Source: Chitinophagaceae bacterium
Lineage (GTDB): Bacteria; Bacteroidota; Bacteroidia; Chitinophagales; Chitinophagaceae
Assembly: GCA_026786345.1 (NCBI GenBank)
Contig: JAJAYD010000075.1
Coordinates: 1-50,420, forward strand
DNA length: 50,420 nucleotides
Direction: 5' to 3'
Below, one piece after another: positions 1 through 9,034 of this stretch. Every line of letters starts with the position of its first letter. The first letter of the stretch is position 1. The notes beneath the pieces were generated by a model. It saw nothing but the letters and a program-made list of their open reading frames with translations, was not told the DNA's origin and did not search any database. Position numbers and translations under genes: made by a program.

Positions 1-782
1 ATGTTGGAAAGCGCTAAAATCCCGGACTTTGTATCGAATGTCAGATTAGTTACCTCTGCAACTACCGGCTTTTCACCCAGAATTAATTTATCGGAATGCA
101 AAGCCACCTGCTTGCTGAACAAGGTTCGGGTGGTATCATTATAATGCAGGCTGTCAATCAGTACATCTTTTAAAAATATACTGGTGTTGAACGTATGAAA
201 CTTTATCTCTTTTGTAAAATGATTTAAGGCAACCACTTCAGCATTTATAAGCACTACACTATCTGCCTGTATAAGATGCAAATTGCCTAATATCCGTTTA
301 TACAATTGTTTACTTTGCTCCTGCAATTGATCTTTATGTGATGATTGACCAGGATACAGATTTAGTGTAATCCTGGGATCCATAATAATAATTTTATCGC
401 AACTCAGTTCCTTGCTTAATAAGGCTGCCGCTGTTTTAAAACCCACAATTTGCAAAGATGATACGGTAACATCTACCAGCATAGATGCGGCGGATGTATC
501 CCCGGCTTTAATATATCTATCCTGCAAAAGCGTATCGCCCGTTACAGTTAAATTTTTTATGAAAACATTTCCGGCAATCTCATCAACCTTCAACGAATCG
601 TAGGTAACCTTATACAGCCTGTCTGTTTTTTCAGCAACCAAATTTTTTACCTTGCTGTTGATGAAAGCATATTTTTCTGACTTGTAAAGGAATACCAAGA
701 GTGCAACAACAGCCAGGCAAGAAACTATGATCCAAAATTTCTTTTGCTTATAAAAGGGAACATGGATATTTGAAGCGGGCAT
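1..782 (-). CDS. Membrane-anchored AsmA-like protein, partial (C-terminus outside window)
   Basis: The minus strand is open from an ATG at 782 to the window edge, giving about 260 codons with no stop. The product starts with a short basic cytoplasmic segment (MPASNIHVPFYKQKK), followed by one hydrophobic helix at about residues 17-34. The remainder is an extended, beta-rich, Asp/Thr-containing region that should be periplasmic. The repeated pattern of short strands (SLKVDEIAGNVFIKNLTV, then a similar unit further on) resembles AsmA/DUF748-type proteins of the envelope, but no diagnostic motif is visible. The 3' end is missing, so the length cannot be compared with the family. The reading frame is well supported; the family assignment is tentative. 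Confidence 0.6.
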   Translation of the reverse strand, partial: MPASNIHVPFYKQKKFWIIVSCLAVVALLVFLYKSEKYAFINSKVKNLVAEKTDRLYKVTYDSLKVDEIAGNVFIKNLTVTGDTLLQDRYIKAGDTSAASMLVDVTVSSLQIVGFKTAAALLSKELSCDKIIIMDPRITLNLYPGQSSHKDQLQEQSKQLYKRILGNLHLIQADSVVLINAEVVALNHFTKEIKFHTFNTSIFLKDVLIDSLHYNDTTRTLFSKQVALHSDKLILGEKPVVAEVTNLTFDTKSGILALSN

Positions 783-796
783 AATTTAATTTGCAT

Positions 797-833
797 AAAA
801 AGAAAGCTACAGACAAAATGCCCATAGCTTTTT
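797..833 (-). terminator. Rho-independent terminator of the small lmo0937-type gene
   Basis: A 7-bp stem (AAAGCTA at 803-809 with TAGCTTT at 825-831) is followed on the minus strand by a T-rich stretch. It lies just downstream of the minus-strand gene at 913-1059. Confidence 0.55.
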
Positions 834-912
834 AAAATAAAACACTGTATATATAGATAAAGGATAGTACCGGATAGACAGCAAAAACTTGCTTAACAGA
901 ACGGATAAAAAG

Positions 913-1059
913 CTATGCCCTTCGTATCAAACCAATCAAAAGAGAAATAACTGCTAAAACTAATAAAACGTGTATAAGACCAGTGGCACTGTATACAAAA
1001 AAGCCTAATAACCATCCAATAACAAGGATGACCGCTATAATATAAAGTATACTTCTCAT
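913..1059 (-). CDS. lmo0937-family small membrane protein (48 aa)
   Basis: The product MRSILYIIAVILVIGWLLGF... has two hydrophobic helices with a Gly-containing turn and a basic C-terminus (GLIRRA). This matches the very small lmo0937/DUF5670 family of predicted inner-membrane proteins. I chose the ATG at 1059 because the family starts with MRSILY/MLRTILY and is about 48-50 residues; an upstream in-frame ATG at 1098 would add 13 residues that do not fit. The function is unknown; such genes are often found near stress-response genes, and here the neighbours include YihY, Dps-like, PPOX-like and DUF1328 proteins. A terminator follows it. Confidence 0.8.
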   Translation of the reverse strand: MRSILYIIAVILVIGWLLGFFVYSATGLIHVLLVLAVISLLIGLIRRA

Positions 1060-1247
1060 GGTAAATAATTTATAATAATTTATAAAAAATCTTGCCATTG
1101 TTTTATTATACTACCATTGCAATTGGTTTTACGCCAATCAGAACTATTAACTGCAAAATGACGAGTAAATAAATCCACAAATAGCAGAGATGCAATTGAG
1201 ATAAAATGATTTCGGGTAACCGGGCATGGTTTCTAAACACATAGTGT

Positions 1248-2219
1248 ATGATCATCAAATTTTTTAGAAAGTTTTTCCATGTATTAAAGGATGCAGGGAA
1301 AGCTTTCTCGGCTGACAACGGCGTTAAACTGAGCGCCGCACTTTCTTACTATACCATTTTTGCCATTGGTCCTTTGCTGGTTATTGTATTATCGCTAAGT
1401 GGTATTTTTTTAGGAGAAGCAGCGGTTGAAGGAAAACTTTACGGACAGATACGCGGGTTGATAGGAAGTGACGCCGCCATGCAGGTACAGGAGATTATTC
1501 AGAACATTCAAAAAACAAAAAACAGTACCCTGGGCGCCATTATAGGAGCCATTGTGCTGGTTATTGGTGCCACCGGTATTTTTGCCGAAATACAAGATTC
1601 CATCAACTATATATGGTCGTTAAAGGCTAAGCCCAAACGAGGCCTGGTTAAATTGTTAATGAACCGCCTGCTGTCATTCTCACTTATTATCAGCCTGGGT
1701 TTTTTGCTTATAGTATCTCTTGTTGCCAATGCTTTAATGGATATATTAAATGAACGCCTTACCAGGTATTTTCCTGATACTATGGTGTACGTTATTTACG
1801 GTTTAAACATGGTGATGTTGCTGGGAGTTATCAGCCTGTTGTTCGCCATAATATTTAAGGTATTACCCGATGGAAAAATAAAATGGAAGGACGCATTTAT
1901 TGGTGCTTTCTTTACTTCCATTTTATTCCTGATTGGCAAATCTGCCATAGGATATTACCTGGGCAATTCAAAATTGGGAGCCACCTATGGCACTGCAGCT
2001 TCGGTTGTTATCATATTAACATGGGTGTATTACACCTCAATCATTTTATACTTTGGGGCAGAATTTACAAAGGTGTATGCTTTGGAATATGGCGGCGGTA
2101 TTGTACCCAATGAAACCGCTGTTTTCATAATTAAGCAAGAGGCTAAAGAGCTGGAGATTTCGCCGCGGCGCTTAAGAAAAATGGAGAAGGCTGCCAACGC
2201 CAATAAAGAGCAGACTTAA
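1248..2219 (+). CDS. YihY/BrkB-family inner-membrane protein
   Basis: This 323-residue protein has the YihY (formerly BrkB/'RNase BN') hallmark N-terminus: an amphipathic segment, then LSAALSYYTIFAIGPLLVIV, and about six predicted transmembrane helices. A conserved GATYGTAASVVIILTWVYYTS segment (shown here only as a landmark near residues 245-265) and an ILYFGAEFTKVYA segment follow, as is usual in the family. Length is typical. Members are multipass membrane proteins of unclear role; the old ribonuclease assignment is not accepted. It stands alone, divergent from the lmo0937-type gene, with an A+T-rich intergenic region between them. Confidence 0.88.
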   Translation: MIIKFFRKFFHVLKDAGKAFSADNGVKLSAALSYYTIFAIGPLLVIVLSLSGIFLGEAAVEGKLYGQIRGLIGSDAAMQVQEIIQNIQKTKNSTLGAIIGAIVLVIGATGIFAEIQDSINYIWSLKAKPKRGLVKLLMNRLLSFSLIISLGFLLIVSLVANALMDILNERLTRYFPDTMVYVIYGLNMVMLLGVISLLFAIIFKVLPDGKIKWKDAFIGAFFTSILFLIGKSAIGYYLGNSKLGATYGTAASVVIILTWVYYTSIILYFGAEFTKVYALEYGGGIVPNETAVFIIKQEAKELEISPRRLRKMEKAANANKEQT

Positions 2220-2296
2220 TTTCATTTCAGTACTATTATGAATGCTGCGTCATAGGGCATCATTTTTTATGATTGTTACAAATATTCAATAAACCT

Positions 2297-2785
2297 ATGA
2301 CACAATCTAAAGAAGTCCTAATATTGCCAGCTTTTATGTACCACCACCTGGATGAGTTATTAGCCGACGAATATGTTTTAATGAATAAAACAGTTAACCT
2401 GTTACTGTGTCTGCCGATAGTGCCTGAAAAAGAAGTGCCCGAAATGGTATATGATCAGTTGAAAAAAAACGTAAAAGACATTACCACTTTTATAAAAGCG
2501 AATGCACTTTCAATCAACCTATCTATAAATAATTTTCTTGAGAAAACCAGGTTGTCGTCTACGCCCACACTCAACGGCTGTTATGCATGGTTTCAACATA
2601 TTATAGCCGATCATCAATTTATAATTTCGCGTATAGATGAAGTACTTTCTTTCCTGCAAAATGAGGATGAAGTGTACCACTTTTTCAAACAAATCAGGGA
2701 AAGACACACAGCAATTTCAGGCTTCCTTAATCACTATAAGCAAGATTTCAGTAAACTAAGTCTGCTGTCCAACATTGCAGGTTAA
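2297..2785 (+). CDS. Dps/ferritin-like protein lacking ferroxidase ligands
   Basis: The all-helical product carries LDELLADEYVLMNKTVN near its start, which resembles the Dps first-helix consensus LLADEYVLYVKTRNYHWN. Later segments (NNFLEKTRL; WFQHIIADHQFIISRI; HTAISGFLNHY) match the Dps order as well. The canonical His of NYHWN is replaced (NLLLC), and the D...E pair that completes the ferroxidase site is not kept (DITTFI). I infer a Dps-fold protein that has lost iron oxidation. The ATG at 2297 is preferred to one at 2273, because family members start close to the first helix. An alternative is an unrelated four-helix protein. The preceding gene is co-directional, 77 bp upstream. Confidence 0.6.
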   Translation: MTQSKEVLILPAFMYHHLDELLADEYVLMNKTVNLLLCLPIVPEKEVPEMVYDQLKKNVKDITTFIKANALSINLSINNFLEKTRLSSTPTLNGCYAWFQHIIADHQFIISRIDEVLSFLQNEDEVYHFFKQIRERHTAISGFLNHYKQDFSKLSLLSNIAG

Positions 2786-2895
2786 TCTTACCCTAAAAAC
2801 ATCAACCCTGTAGAATAAGTTCCCCACGGTATATAGAACCCAACCGTAAAAAAATGGTACACTTTTAGAAGTATTATTTAGTATAATTAAATTAG

Positions 2896-3411
2896 ATGCA
2901 TACTGATAAAAATTTACAGTTCATTACCAATTGCATACATGATACAAGAGTAGCTTTAATGCATTGTCAAACCAACAGCGTTCTAAAATTACCAAATAAC
3001 CTTATTGTTACCGACCATGTGGACGACAACGGGTGTATCTGGTTTTACACCTCGCGGCCCAGGCACTTCATTAGCGAAATAGATAAAGAATTTAGCGCAA
3101 CCTTACGGTATTTTAAAAAAGGAAATAGCTATGCACTTAACATTGTTGGGAAAGGAAGAATCATTTCAGATCCTGAAGAACTATTGTCGCTGGAACTGCC
3201 GGCCGAAGAAGTGGACAGAGCATTGAACAGCCAGTTACTTATTTGCGTTAAAATTTTAAAGGTTGAATATTTTGATTACAAGAATGATAAAAAGACCAAC
3301 CTGTTCAGCAGGATTAAAAGTTTTATTTATGAGCTGATGGATTATACCGAACCCAATGGTGCCAGTTACGATTTTAACCCTGCATCAGAGTTGCAGCAAT
3401 ATGGATTTTAG
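2896..3411 (+). CDS. Pyridoxamine 5'-phosphate oxidase-like (general stress protein 26-like) protein
   Basis: This 171-residue protein resembles the split-barrel flavin-binding fold of general-stress PPOX-like proteins. The pattern includes DDNGCIWFYTSRPRHFISEI (a strand leading to a residue stretch that contacts the flavin in relatives), then FSATLRYFKKGNSYALNIVGKGRII, the strand-turn-strand core. A C-terminal extension (YDFNPASELQQYGF) is present. Such proteins bind FMN or F420 and usually have no assigned substrate. The start at 2896 gives a normal family length. A good terminator follows at 3455-3481, so it is probably monocistronic. Confidence 0.7.
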   Translation: MHTDKNLQFITNCIHDTRVALMHCQTNSVLKLPNNLIVTDHVDDNGCIWFYTSRPRHFISEIDKEFSATLRYFKKGNSYALNIVGKGRIISDPEELLSLELPAEEVDRALNSQLLICVKILKVEYFDYKNDKKTNLFSRIKSFIYELMDYTEPNGASYDFNPASELQQYGF

Positions 3412-3454
3412 TGGAAAGAAAAGAAGTTTACTATTCGTTTTTCATCATAAATAG

Positions 3455-3481
3455 AAGCCTGGGTTGTACTCAGGCTTTTTT
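3455..3481 (+). terminator. Terminator after the PPOX-like gene, overlapping the convergent kinase end
   Basis: AAGCCTG at 3455-3461 pairs with CAGGCTT at 3471-3477 and is followed by a T run. It lies 44 bp past the plus-strand stop and overlaps the last codons of the convergent histidine kinase gene. Confidence 0.75.
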
Positions 3482-4915
3482 AAATCCAATGATGAATGAG
3501 GTTCCTTTACCGAGTTCGGACTTAACATCAACATGAGCATTGAGTGATTGGATAATATTTAAGGTAGATGCAAGCCCCAGGCCCATACCATTTCGTTTAG
3601 AAGTAAAATAAGGCTCAAACAATCGTTGCATATTTTCCTCGCTAATTCCACAACCGTTGTCTTTAATCTCCAGTACATGCTCTTCATCTGTCGAGGATAT
3701 CATCACTTCCAGCCTACCCTTTTCCTCCTCCATGGCTTCTATTGCGTTAATGATAATATTTAAGAGAGCCATTCTTATTTTTTCTTCGTCTAATAAAGAA
3801 ACTGCCGGTGTGGCAGCATACTTTTTTTCCAAACTAATTTTTTTCAACGTAAGCCGGTCTTCAGCGGCAGCAATGGCGTTGTCCATTACATCCTGCAGGC
3901 TTAAGGGCTCTATTTTTATTTGAGAAGAAACCCTGGAAGAGTTTAGCAATTCGGTAATGATATCGCCGATCCTTTTTCCGTTACGCTGTATAATTTCATG
4001 ATATACCTGCGCATCAGAACCCCGGTCCTGTTCCATTAATTGCTCCACGGACAGATTGATATTGTTGAGCGGGTTTCTCACTTCGTGTGCAAGTGTACGT
4101 ACCAGGCGCCCTGTTGCAGCTAACTTCTCTGCTTGCAAAGCAGATTTTTCTGCACGTTTTCTGCTGGTATTATCGTGAATAATGCCTTGCACATATTTGT
4201 CGCCATTATTGTTTATTTCGTAACTGGCAGATATTATGCAGGTTTTTACATCCCCTCCTTTGGCTAACAAGTCAACTTCGTAGTCGTTGATCTCGCCTAA
4301 TTCTTTTAGAACCTTTGTAAAATAAACGAGTTCCTTAGGGTTATTGAATAAGTCAGTTACCATTATCCAAAGAAGTTCTTCCAGTTCATACTCCAACAAC
4401 TCCGTAACCGCATAGTTTATATCAACAATTTTTAAGTCGCTTGTTGTAAGAAAAACCACGTCTTTCGACTTTTCGAACATGTTACGGTACTTGCGTTCAT
4501 TTGCTTTTAATGCCTGGATACTGGAGGCACGTTCCAGCGAATAACGAATGCATCGCTCGAGTTTTTCAGTGTTCAATTCCGATTTTATGAGGTAATCGTA
4601 AGCACCGCTTTCCATAGCCTTCACATCAATTTCCTGTGTTCCCTTGCCTGTTAGTAAAATTATTGGCGCCTCGCAACCCGAGGCAATGGCATCGGTTAAC
4701 AGGTCCATACCCGTTTTAATACCCAGGCGATAATCCACAAAATAAATATCGTACTGGTGCGAAGTAAGTTTGGAAATGGCATCGTTGTAATTGTACGACC
4801 AATCAACTTTAAACGCTTTGTTAGGAATACTTTTAATATAGTCAGAGGTAATGAAAAAATCATCCTCATCATCATCAACAATTAATATTTTTAGTGGCTG
4901 GTCCGCAACTGCCAT
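3470..4915 (-). CDS. REC-PAS histidine kinase
   Basis: The 481-residue cytoplasmic protein has a receiver domain at about 1-125 (acidic cluster DDDEDD at 14-19, phospho-acceptor Asp61 in FVDYRLG), a PAS domain at about 140-255, a HisKA domain with His277 in LAHEVRNPLNN, and an HATPase domain with N390 (IIINAIEAM), DNGCGI and GMGLGLA boxes. There is no signal peptide or membrane helix. It follows the sigma-54 response regulator gene on the same strand with a 166-bp gap, so it may be its cognate kinase; its own REC domain allows input from another kinase. The start at 4915 places the REC domain directly at the N-terminus. Confidence 0.9.
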   Translation of the reverse strand: MAVADQPLKILIVDDDEDDFFITSDYIKSIPNKAFKVDWSYNYNDAISKLTSHQYDIYFVDYRLGIKTGMDLLTDAIASGCEAPIILLTGKGTQEIDVKAMESGAYDYLIKSELNTEKLERCIRYSLERASSIQALKANERKYRNMFEKSKDVVFLTTSDLKIVDINYAVTELLEYELEELLWIMVTDLFNNPKELVYFTKVLKELGEINDYEVDLLAKGGDVKTCIISASYEINNNGDKYVQGIIHDNTSRKRAEKSALQAEKLAATGRLVRTLAHEVRNPLNNINLSVEQLMEQDRGSDAQVYHEIIQRNGKRIGDIITELLNSSRVSSQIKIEPLSLQDVMDNAIAAAEDRLTLKKISLEKKYAATPAVSLLDEEKIRMALLNIIINAIEAMEEEKGRLEVMISSTDEEHVLEIKDNGCGISEENMQRLFEPYFTSKRNGMGLGLASTLNIIQSLNAHVDVKSELGKGTSFIIGFKKA

Positions 4916-5081
4916 ATCAAGTACGGTTTTTAAATGACATAAGTCAAAGGCTGGCTGGCTAATGACTTATGAGTAAATGTAAGTTGAATAAAACCCGGTG
5001 ACTATGATGTGTTTGCTCCACAAATATTTGAAACACCTATACTTTAATTGAAAACAATTCGTGGAAAAACGGTGTAGTTTT

Positions 5082-6602
5082 TTAAAGATCGCTGTTGAAC
5101 TGCTTGTACTGTTTCATTTTGTTGTACAATGTTTTTCGGTCCACATTCAAAATTTTAGCGGCTTTGCTTTTATTGTAATTAGCCTTGCGCAATGCTTCTA
5201 CAATTAGTTCGTATTCGGCATCAATACTTGCACCTTTTAGGCTGTGTTCGTTTATTTCGTATTGCCTTGTATATACGGACTCAGGTGCGGCCGACATAAA
5301 GGCTGGCGCTGCAACAGTTACCGGCTCTGGTTCGGGCACCAAAAATTGAATTACAGAAGAACTTTCTTCGGGACTATCATCAAACTGCAGCCTGGCATAA
5401 TTGGTTATCTCGAACGGCAAAACGGTTGGCATTATATAGTCAGTTTCGCATAAAAGCGTTGCACGTTTTACAACATTTTTTAACTCCCGCAGGTTACCAT
5501 GCCATACGTAATTTTTAAAAATCGATTCAACCTCAGGCGAAAAGCCTTTTATGTTTTTGCCCAGTTCATCGTTTGTAATCTTTAAAAAGTGCTTCGAAAA
5601 AATCATAATGTCATGCTTACGCTCCCTTAAAGGTGGTACCTCAATACTAAACTCGTTAAACCTGTGGTACAGGTCTTCTCTAAACTTTCCTCTGCGGGCA
5701 GCATCCAGTAATCTTTCGTTGCTTGCAATAATTATTCTAACATCAAGGTCAATGTCCTTATTGCCTCCAATACGCCTCATTTTGCGCTCTTGTACCACAC
5801 GCAGCAATGCCACTTGTATGTCGTATGAGAGGTTGCCAACTTCATCAAGAAAAATGGTACCCCCGTTGGCTATTTCAAAATTTCCAATCTTTTGATTTAA
5901 AGCACCGGTAAAGGATCCCTTCTCGTGGCCAAATAGCTCGCTGCCTGCCAGTTCTTTCGACAAGGCGCCACAATCTATTGCTACAAAAGGCTGGTCTTTT
6001 CTACGGCTGCGTTTATGAATTTCCTGGGCAATGGCCTCTTTACCACTGCCACTTTCACCATAAATTAAAATGCTGTAATTGGTAGGTGCTACAAGGTCAA
6101 TCTGCTTAAGTATCGCCTTAAACTCGGGGCTGTCGCTAAAAATATACTGTCCCGATGTTATGGTTTTAATTTTGCCCTTTTTTGCTTCATCCTCTGCCTG
6201 TGGAGCAGATACCATATTAGCTTCCTGGCGGGTATTGGAAGGTTTGGTTTGTAAGGCCTTTTTTATGCTGAGTAAGATTTCGTCGGGAAATAAGGGCTTG
6301 GTAACATAATCGTAAGCGCCCAGTTTCATTACATCAACCGCTACTTTAATATCGCTGTAACCGGTAACAATTATAACCGGGATTTGCGGATATCTTTCTT
6401 TAATCTTTACAAGTAATTCTTTTCCGTCCATATCATCCAACCTAAAGTCGCACAGTACCAGATTAGGTTCATGCTGTTCCAATTCTTCAATGGCCTTTTT
6501 TCCATTATGTGTCAATACTACCTCATAGCCATTTTTTGTAAGAAAGCGTTTCAATAACAAACACATGTCCACGTCATCGTCAATAACCAGAATTCGATTC
6601 AT
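5082..6602 (-). CDS. Sigma-54-dependent response regulator (NtrC-type enhancer-binding protein)
   Basis: The 506-residue protein has the full bEBP layout: receiver domain at 1-120 with Asp52 (LVLCDFRLDDMDG) and Lys102; AAA+ domain with Walker A GESGSGKE (182-189), the sigma-54 contact loop as GSFTGA (229-234), Walker B GGTIFLDEVG (247-256) and the Arg-finger region FREDLYHR; and a Fis-type helix-turn-helix at the C-terminus (NKSKAAKILNVDRKTLYNKM). GSFTGA departs from the usual GAFTGA only at the second residue. It lies 43 bp downstream of rpoN on the same strand, so the sigma factor and its activator are probably co-transcribed. The signal sensed is unknown. Confidence 0.94.
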   Translation of the reverse strand: MNRILVIDDDVDMCLLLKRFLTKNGYEVVLTHNGKKAIEELEQHEPNLVLCDFRLDDMDGKELLVKIKERYPQIPVIIVTGYSDIKVAVDVMKLGAYDYVTKPLFPDEILLSIKKALQTKPSNTRQEANMVSAPQAEDEAKKGKIKTITSGQYIFSDSPEFKAILKQIDLVAPTNYSILIYGESGSGKEAIAQEIHKRSRRKDQPFVAIDCGALSKELAGSELFGHEKGSFTGALNQKIGNFEIANGGTIFLDEVGNLSYDIQVALLRVVQERKMRRIGGNKDIDLDVRIIIASNERLLDAARRGKFREDLYHRFNEFSIEVPPLRERKHDIMIFSKHFLKITNDELGKNIKGFSPEVESIFKNYVWHGNLRELKNVVKRATLLCETDYIMPTVLPFEITNYARLQFDDSPEESSSVIQFLVPEPEPVTVAAPAFMSAAPESVYTRQYEINEHSLKGASIDAEYELIVEALRKANYNKSKAAKILNVDRKTLYNKMKQYKQFNSDL

Positions 6603-6645
6603 TAATAAGTTTTGAAGTTGAAAAAGTTATTAAAATAAAAAGGGG

Positions 6646-8070
6646 TTATGCCCACATGCGCCTTAATTGTGCAACCGGTATTTGTAATTGCTCTCTGTAT
6701 TTAGCTATAGTTCTGCGGGCAACAATTATTCCTTTGGTTGCTAATATAGTCACTAATTGCTGATCGGTAAAGGGGTTTGCTTTATCTTCTTTTTCTATAA
6801 CTCCTTCAATAGCAGATTGAATAACACGGTTGCTTATTACTTCACCCTCTTTATTAATAATACCTTCTGTAAATAAGTTTTTCAACAAAATTATACCAAA
6901 CGGAGTATCTACATACTTATTAGAGGTTACTCTTGAAACAGTGGATATGTCAACGCCCACTTTATCCGCTATATTTTTAAGGATCATTGGTTTCAATAAA
7001 CTAACATCTCCATAAATAAAGTATTCACGTTGCAGCTCTACCATAGCTCTCATAATTTGCATCATGGTACTTTCTCTTTGCTTAATGGCGTTTACAAACC
7101 ACTGGGCTGAGTTAAGCTTACTTTTTAAATATTGGGTAGCCGATTTATTGCGTGTTAAAGAAGAATTGTGTACAGTTTCCATCAGCGACTGGTTGATGTA
7201 TAGAGACGAAGAGCGGGATTTGAAGAGATTGACTTCTATGTTTTCTTCTTCGTTTACCGTTAAAATAAAATCGGGAAGAATGTTATTGTTTACGTTCAGG
7301 TTGCCCTCAATTTCTTCCAGAATGGGCTTCATTTTCAAAGAAGACAAGAGCTTAAGAATGATCTTCAATTCGTCTTCTTCAATCTCAAGAGCCTCCATAA
7401 TTTTATCCATATTTCTATGGCTGAGGTCGCTGTAATGATGCTCTAATAACTGGATAGCCTTTTTTACATCAGGGCCCTTTTTATCAAAACGATGCAGCTG
7501 AATTAAAAGACATTCCCTTGCATTCTTTGCCCCGATACCCACTGGCTCCAACAGTTGAATGGCCTTTACCACATCTACCAACTCCCCGGGTTCTACAATC
7601 ATTCCTTCTTTAAAAGACAGGTCATCCGCCATGTCTTCAATGTTCTGTAGTAAAAAGCCGTTGCCACTTAAACAATCAATCATATAATCGGCTAAATGCA
7701 ACTGTCTTTTATTTAACTCGCTATACCTAATCTGGTCTTTCAGTACTTCTCTAAAATCTGTACTTGCCTTAATGGGTATGTTGGGTATTGCTTCGCTGTT
7801 AAAGTAGTTTTCGTATTCCGTTTTATAGTCGGGAATATCGTCGTAACCATGCTCTTCCCAATCCTGAAAGTCTTGCACAGCCTCCTTAGCTAACTTGTCA
7901 GCATTTTGGCTATCTTCTTCATCATTTTTTTCGAGAAGGGGATTTTCATCTACTTCATCTTGTATTCTTTGATCGAGCTCTAAAACATTAAGGTGGAAAA
8001 TGTTCAGCATTTGAATCTGCTGAGGTAAAATTTTTAATTGTTGTTTTTGGGTTTGGATTTGACTGAGCAT
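6646..8070 (-). CDS. rpoN: RNA polymerase sigma-54 factor
   Basis: The 474-residue product starts with the Gln/Leu-rich region I (LSQIQTQKQQLKILPQQIQM) that contacts activators and blocks open-complex formation. An acidic region II follows (DENPLLEKNDEEDSQ), then the core-binding domain. The C-terminus carries the RpoN box as ARRTIAKYRE at about 451-460, which recognises the -24 element. The length is typical. It directs transcription from -24/-12 promoters and requires an AAA+ activator; one is encoded immediately downstream. I looked for GG-N10-GC elements upstream of nearby genes and found none convincing. Confidence 0.96.
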   Translation of the reverse strand: MLSQIQTQKQQLKILPQQIQMLNIFHLNVLELDQRIQDEVDENPLLEKNDEEDSQNADKLAKEAVQDFQDWEEHGYDDIPDYKTEYENYFNSEAIPNIPIKASTDFREVLKDQIRYSELNKRQLHLADYMIDCLSGNGFLLQNIEDMADDLSFKEGMIVEPGELVDVVKAIQLLEPVGIGAKNARECLLIQLHRFDKKGPDVKKAIQLLEHHYSDLSHRNMDKIMEALEIEEDELKIILKLLSSLKMKPILEEIEGNLNVNNNILPDFILTVNEEENIEVNLFKSRSSSLYINQSLMETVHNSSLTRNKSATQYLKSKLNSAQWFVNAIKQRESTMMQIMRAMVELQREYFIYGDVSLLKPMILKNIADKVGVDISTVSRVTSNKYVDTPFGIILLKNLFTEGIINKEGEVISNRVIQSAIEGVIEKEDKANPFTDQQLVTILATKGIIVARRTIAKYREQLQIPVAQLRRMWA

Positions 8071-8648
8071 GTTTTCTAATTTTAGGGTTAAATCAATTCT
8101 TTGATGTGATATTCAAGTAAAGCACCAAATTCCTATTTGGGGAAAAATATCTTCAAGGTTTTAAATTTTAATAATATATACATAATTAAAAATATTATGT
8201 ATATTTTTTTAACTTCTGAAAGTTACAAAAATAACCAGACTTGTAGAAGTATTTCCCCAACATACTCTCCGAAGAGATTAAAAACTTTAAAAAAATCACC
8301 TAACTTATTGTTACAGAATAATATATCAATAAACCTTCCAATCTAATTTTTTGCACCAATAGGGTTATTGGCTATATCAGGCATGTCGTGATAATTCAAA
8401 TTACTTTCATTTGGTTTTTCTTGTGTTTAAATAGAAATTTTCAAACTATGATTAGCCCGGGTAAACCGAATTGTCTCCAGATAGGATAAAACCTCTGTCA
8501 TTAGTGTTCCGTGTACTTTACAAAAATCAATGAAAAGCTACCAGTAACAATATTAATAAACAAAGCAGCATAAGATAGATCAGGCGTTTTTTCTGGTACG
8601 ATTATTTAAATATTGATACAAATATTAATCACCTTAAAATTTCTAATC
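8071..8648. other. A+T-rich divergent spacer with an AT-only hairpin
   Basis: This 578-bp spacer separates rpoN (minus) from the DUF1328 gene (plus) and should contain both promoters. No plausible gene is visible. A perfect 11-bp inverted repeat (8176-8186 and 8194-8204, 7-nt loop) followed by seven T residues could be a weak terminator or an attenuator-like fold. No firm -7 or -24/-12 element could be assigned. Confidence 0.5.
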
Positions 8649-8810
8649 ATGCTACGCTGGACAGTAACCTTTTTAATCATAGCTATTATAGCTGCAGTTT
8701 TTGGATTTGGTGGTATAGCTGCTGGAGCAGCAGGTATTGCAAAAATCCTGTTCTTCGTTTTTATTGTTCTCTTCCTTATCTCCTTAATTGGCGGAAGAAG
8801 ATCAGTATAA
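8649..8810 (+). CDS. DUF1328-family small membrane protein (YtjA-like)
   Basis: This 53-residue protein, [20 protein letters not shown]... followed by [15 protein letters not shown] and ending GGRRSV, is a clear member of the DUF1328/YtjA family: two hydrophobic helices around a small-residue-rich turn, with a short basic tail. I chose the ATG at 8649 because the family begins MLRW; an in-frame ATG at 8613 would add 12 residues. The function is unknown. Relatives are often stress-induced, which fits the neighbouring OmpA-like and lmo0937-type genes. A strong terminator follows. Confidence 0.9.
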   Translation: MLRWTVTFLIIAIIAAVFGFGGIAAGAAGIAKILFFVFIVLFLISLIGGRRSV

Positions 8811-8832
8811 CATATAAGATGAAAACTTTTTT

Positions 8833-8859
8833 AAAGTGCAGCTACCCTGCACTTTTTTT
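8833..8859 (+). terminator. Terminator of the DUF1328 gene
   Basis: A perfect 9-bp stem (AAAGTGCAG at 8833-8841 with CTGCACTTT at 8847-8855), a 5-nt loop and a T run form a standard intrinsic terminator 22 bp past the stop. Confidence 0.9.
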
Positions 8860-8956
8860 ATGTCAATTTTATTCGAATAAGGTCTTGTTTAAAGCCAACA
8901 ACTGTTGGCACTGCTGTAGGATAATAGTAATTGGCCTAGATAATTTTTACCACACA

Positions 8957-8993
8957 ACAAAAAAGGCGTTAAAGGTATTGCACCCATAACGCC
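8957..8993 (-). terminator. Terminator of the OmpA-like gene
   Basis: On the minus strand GGCGTTA (complement of 8987-8993) pairs with TAACGCC (complement of 8965-8971), followed by a T run. It lies 42 bp past the stop of the OmpA-like gene. Confidence 0.75.
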
Positions 8994-9034
8994 CCTTGAA
9001 CATTGAATAAACTGGTTTTTCTGTGGAATAGAAA

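Noticed and set aside
1106-1318. A minus-strand frame overlapping the YihY start
   Set aside because: It overlaps a well-supported gene on the other strand and has no family match.
8137-8346. A plus-strand frame in the rpoN upstream spacer
   Set aside because: Its composition is A+T-driven, with long runs of Asn, Ile and Lys and a hairpin inside; it is not protein-like.
8908-8926. A TTGGCAC-containing stretch as a possible -24/-12 promoter
   Set aside because: The expected GC element at the right spacing is missing, so it does not fit the sigma-54 consensus.
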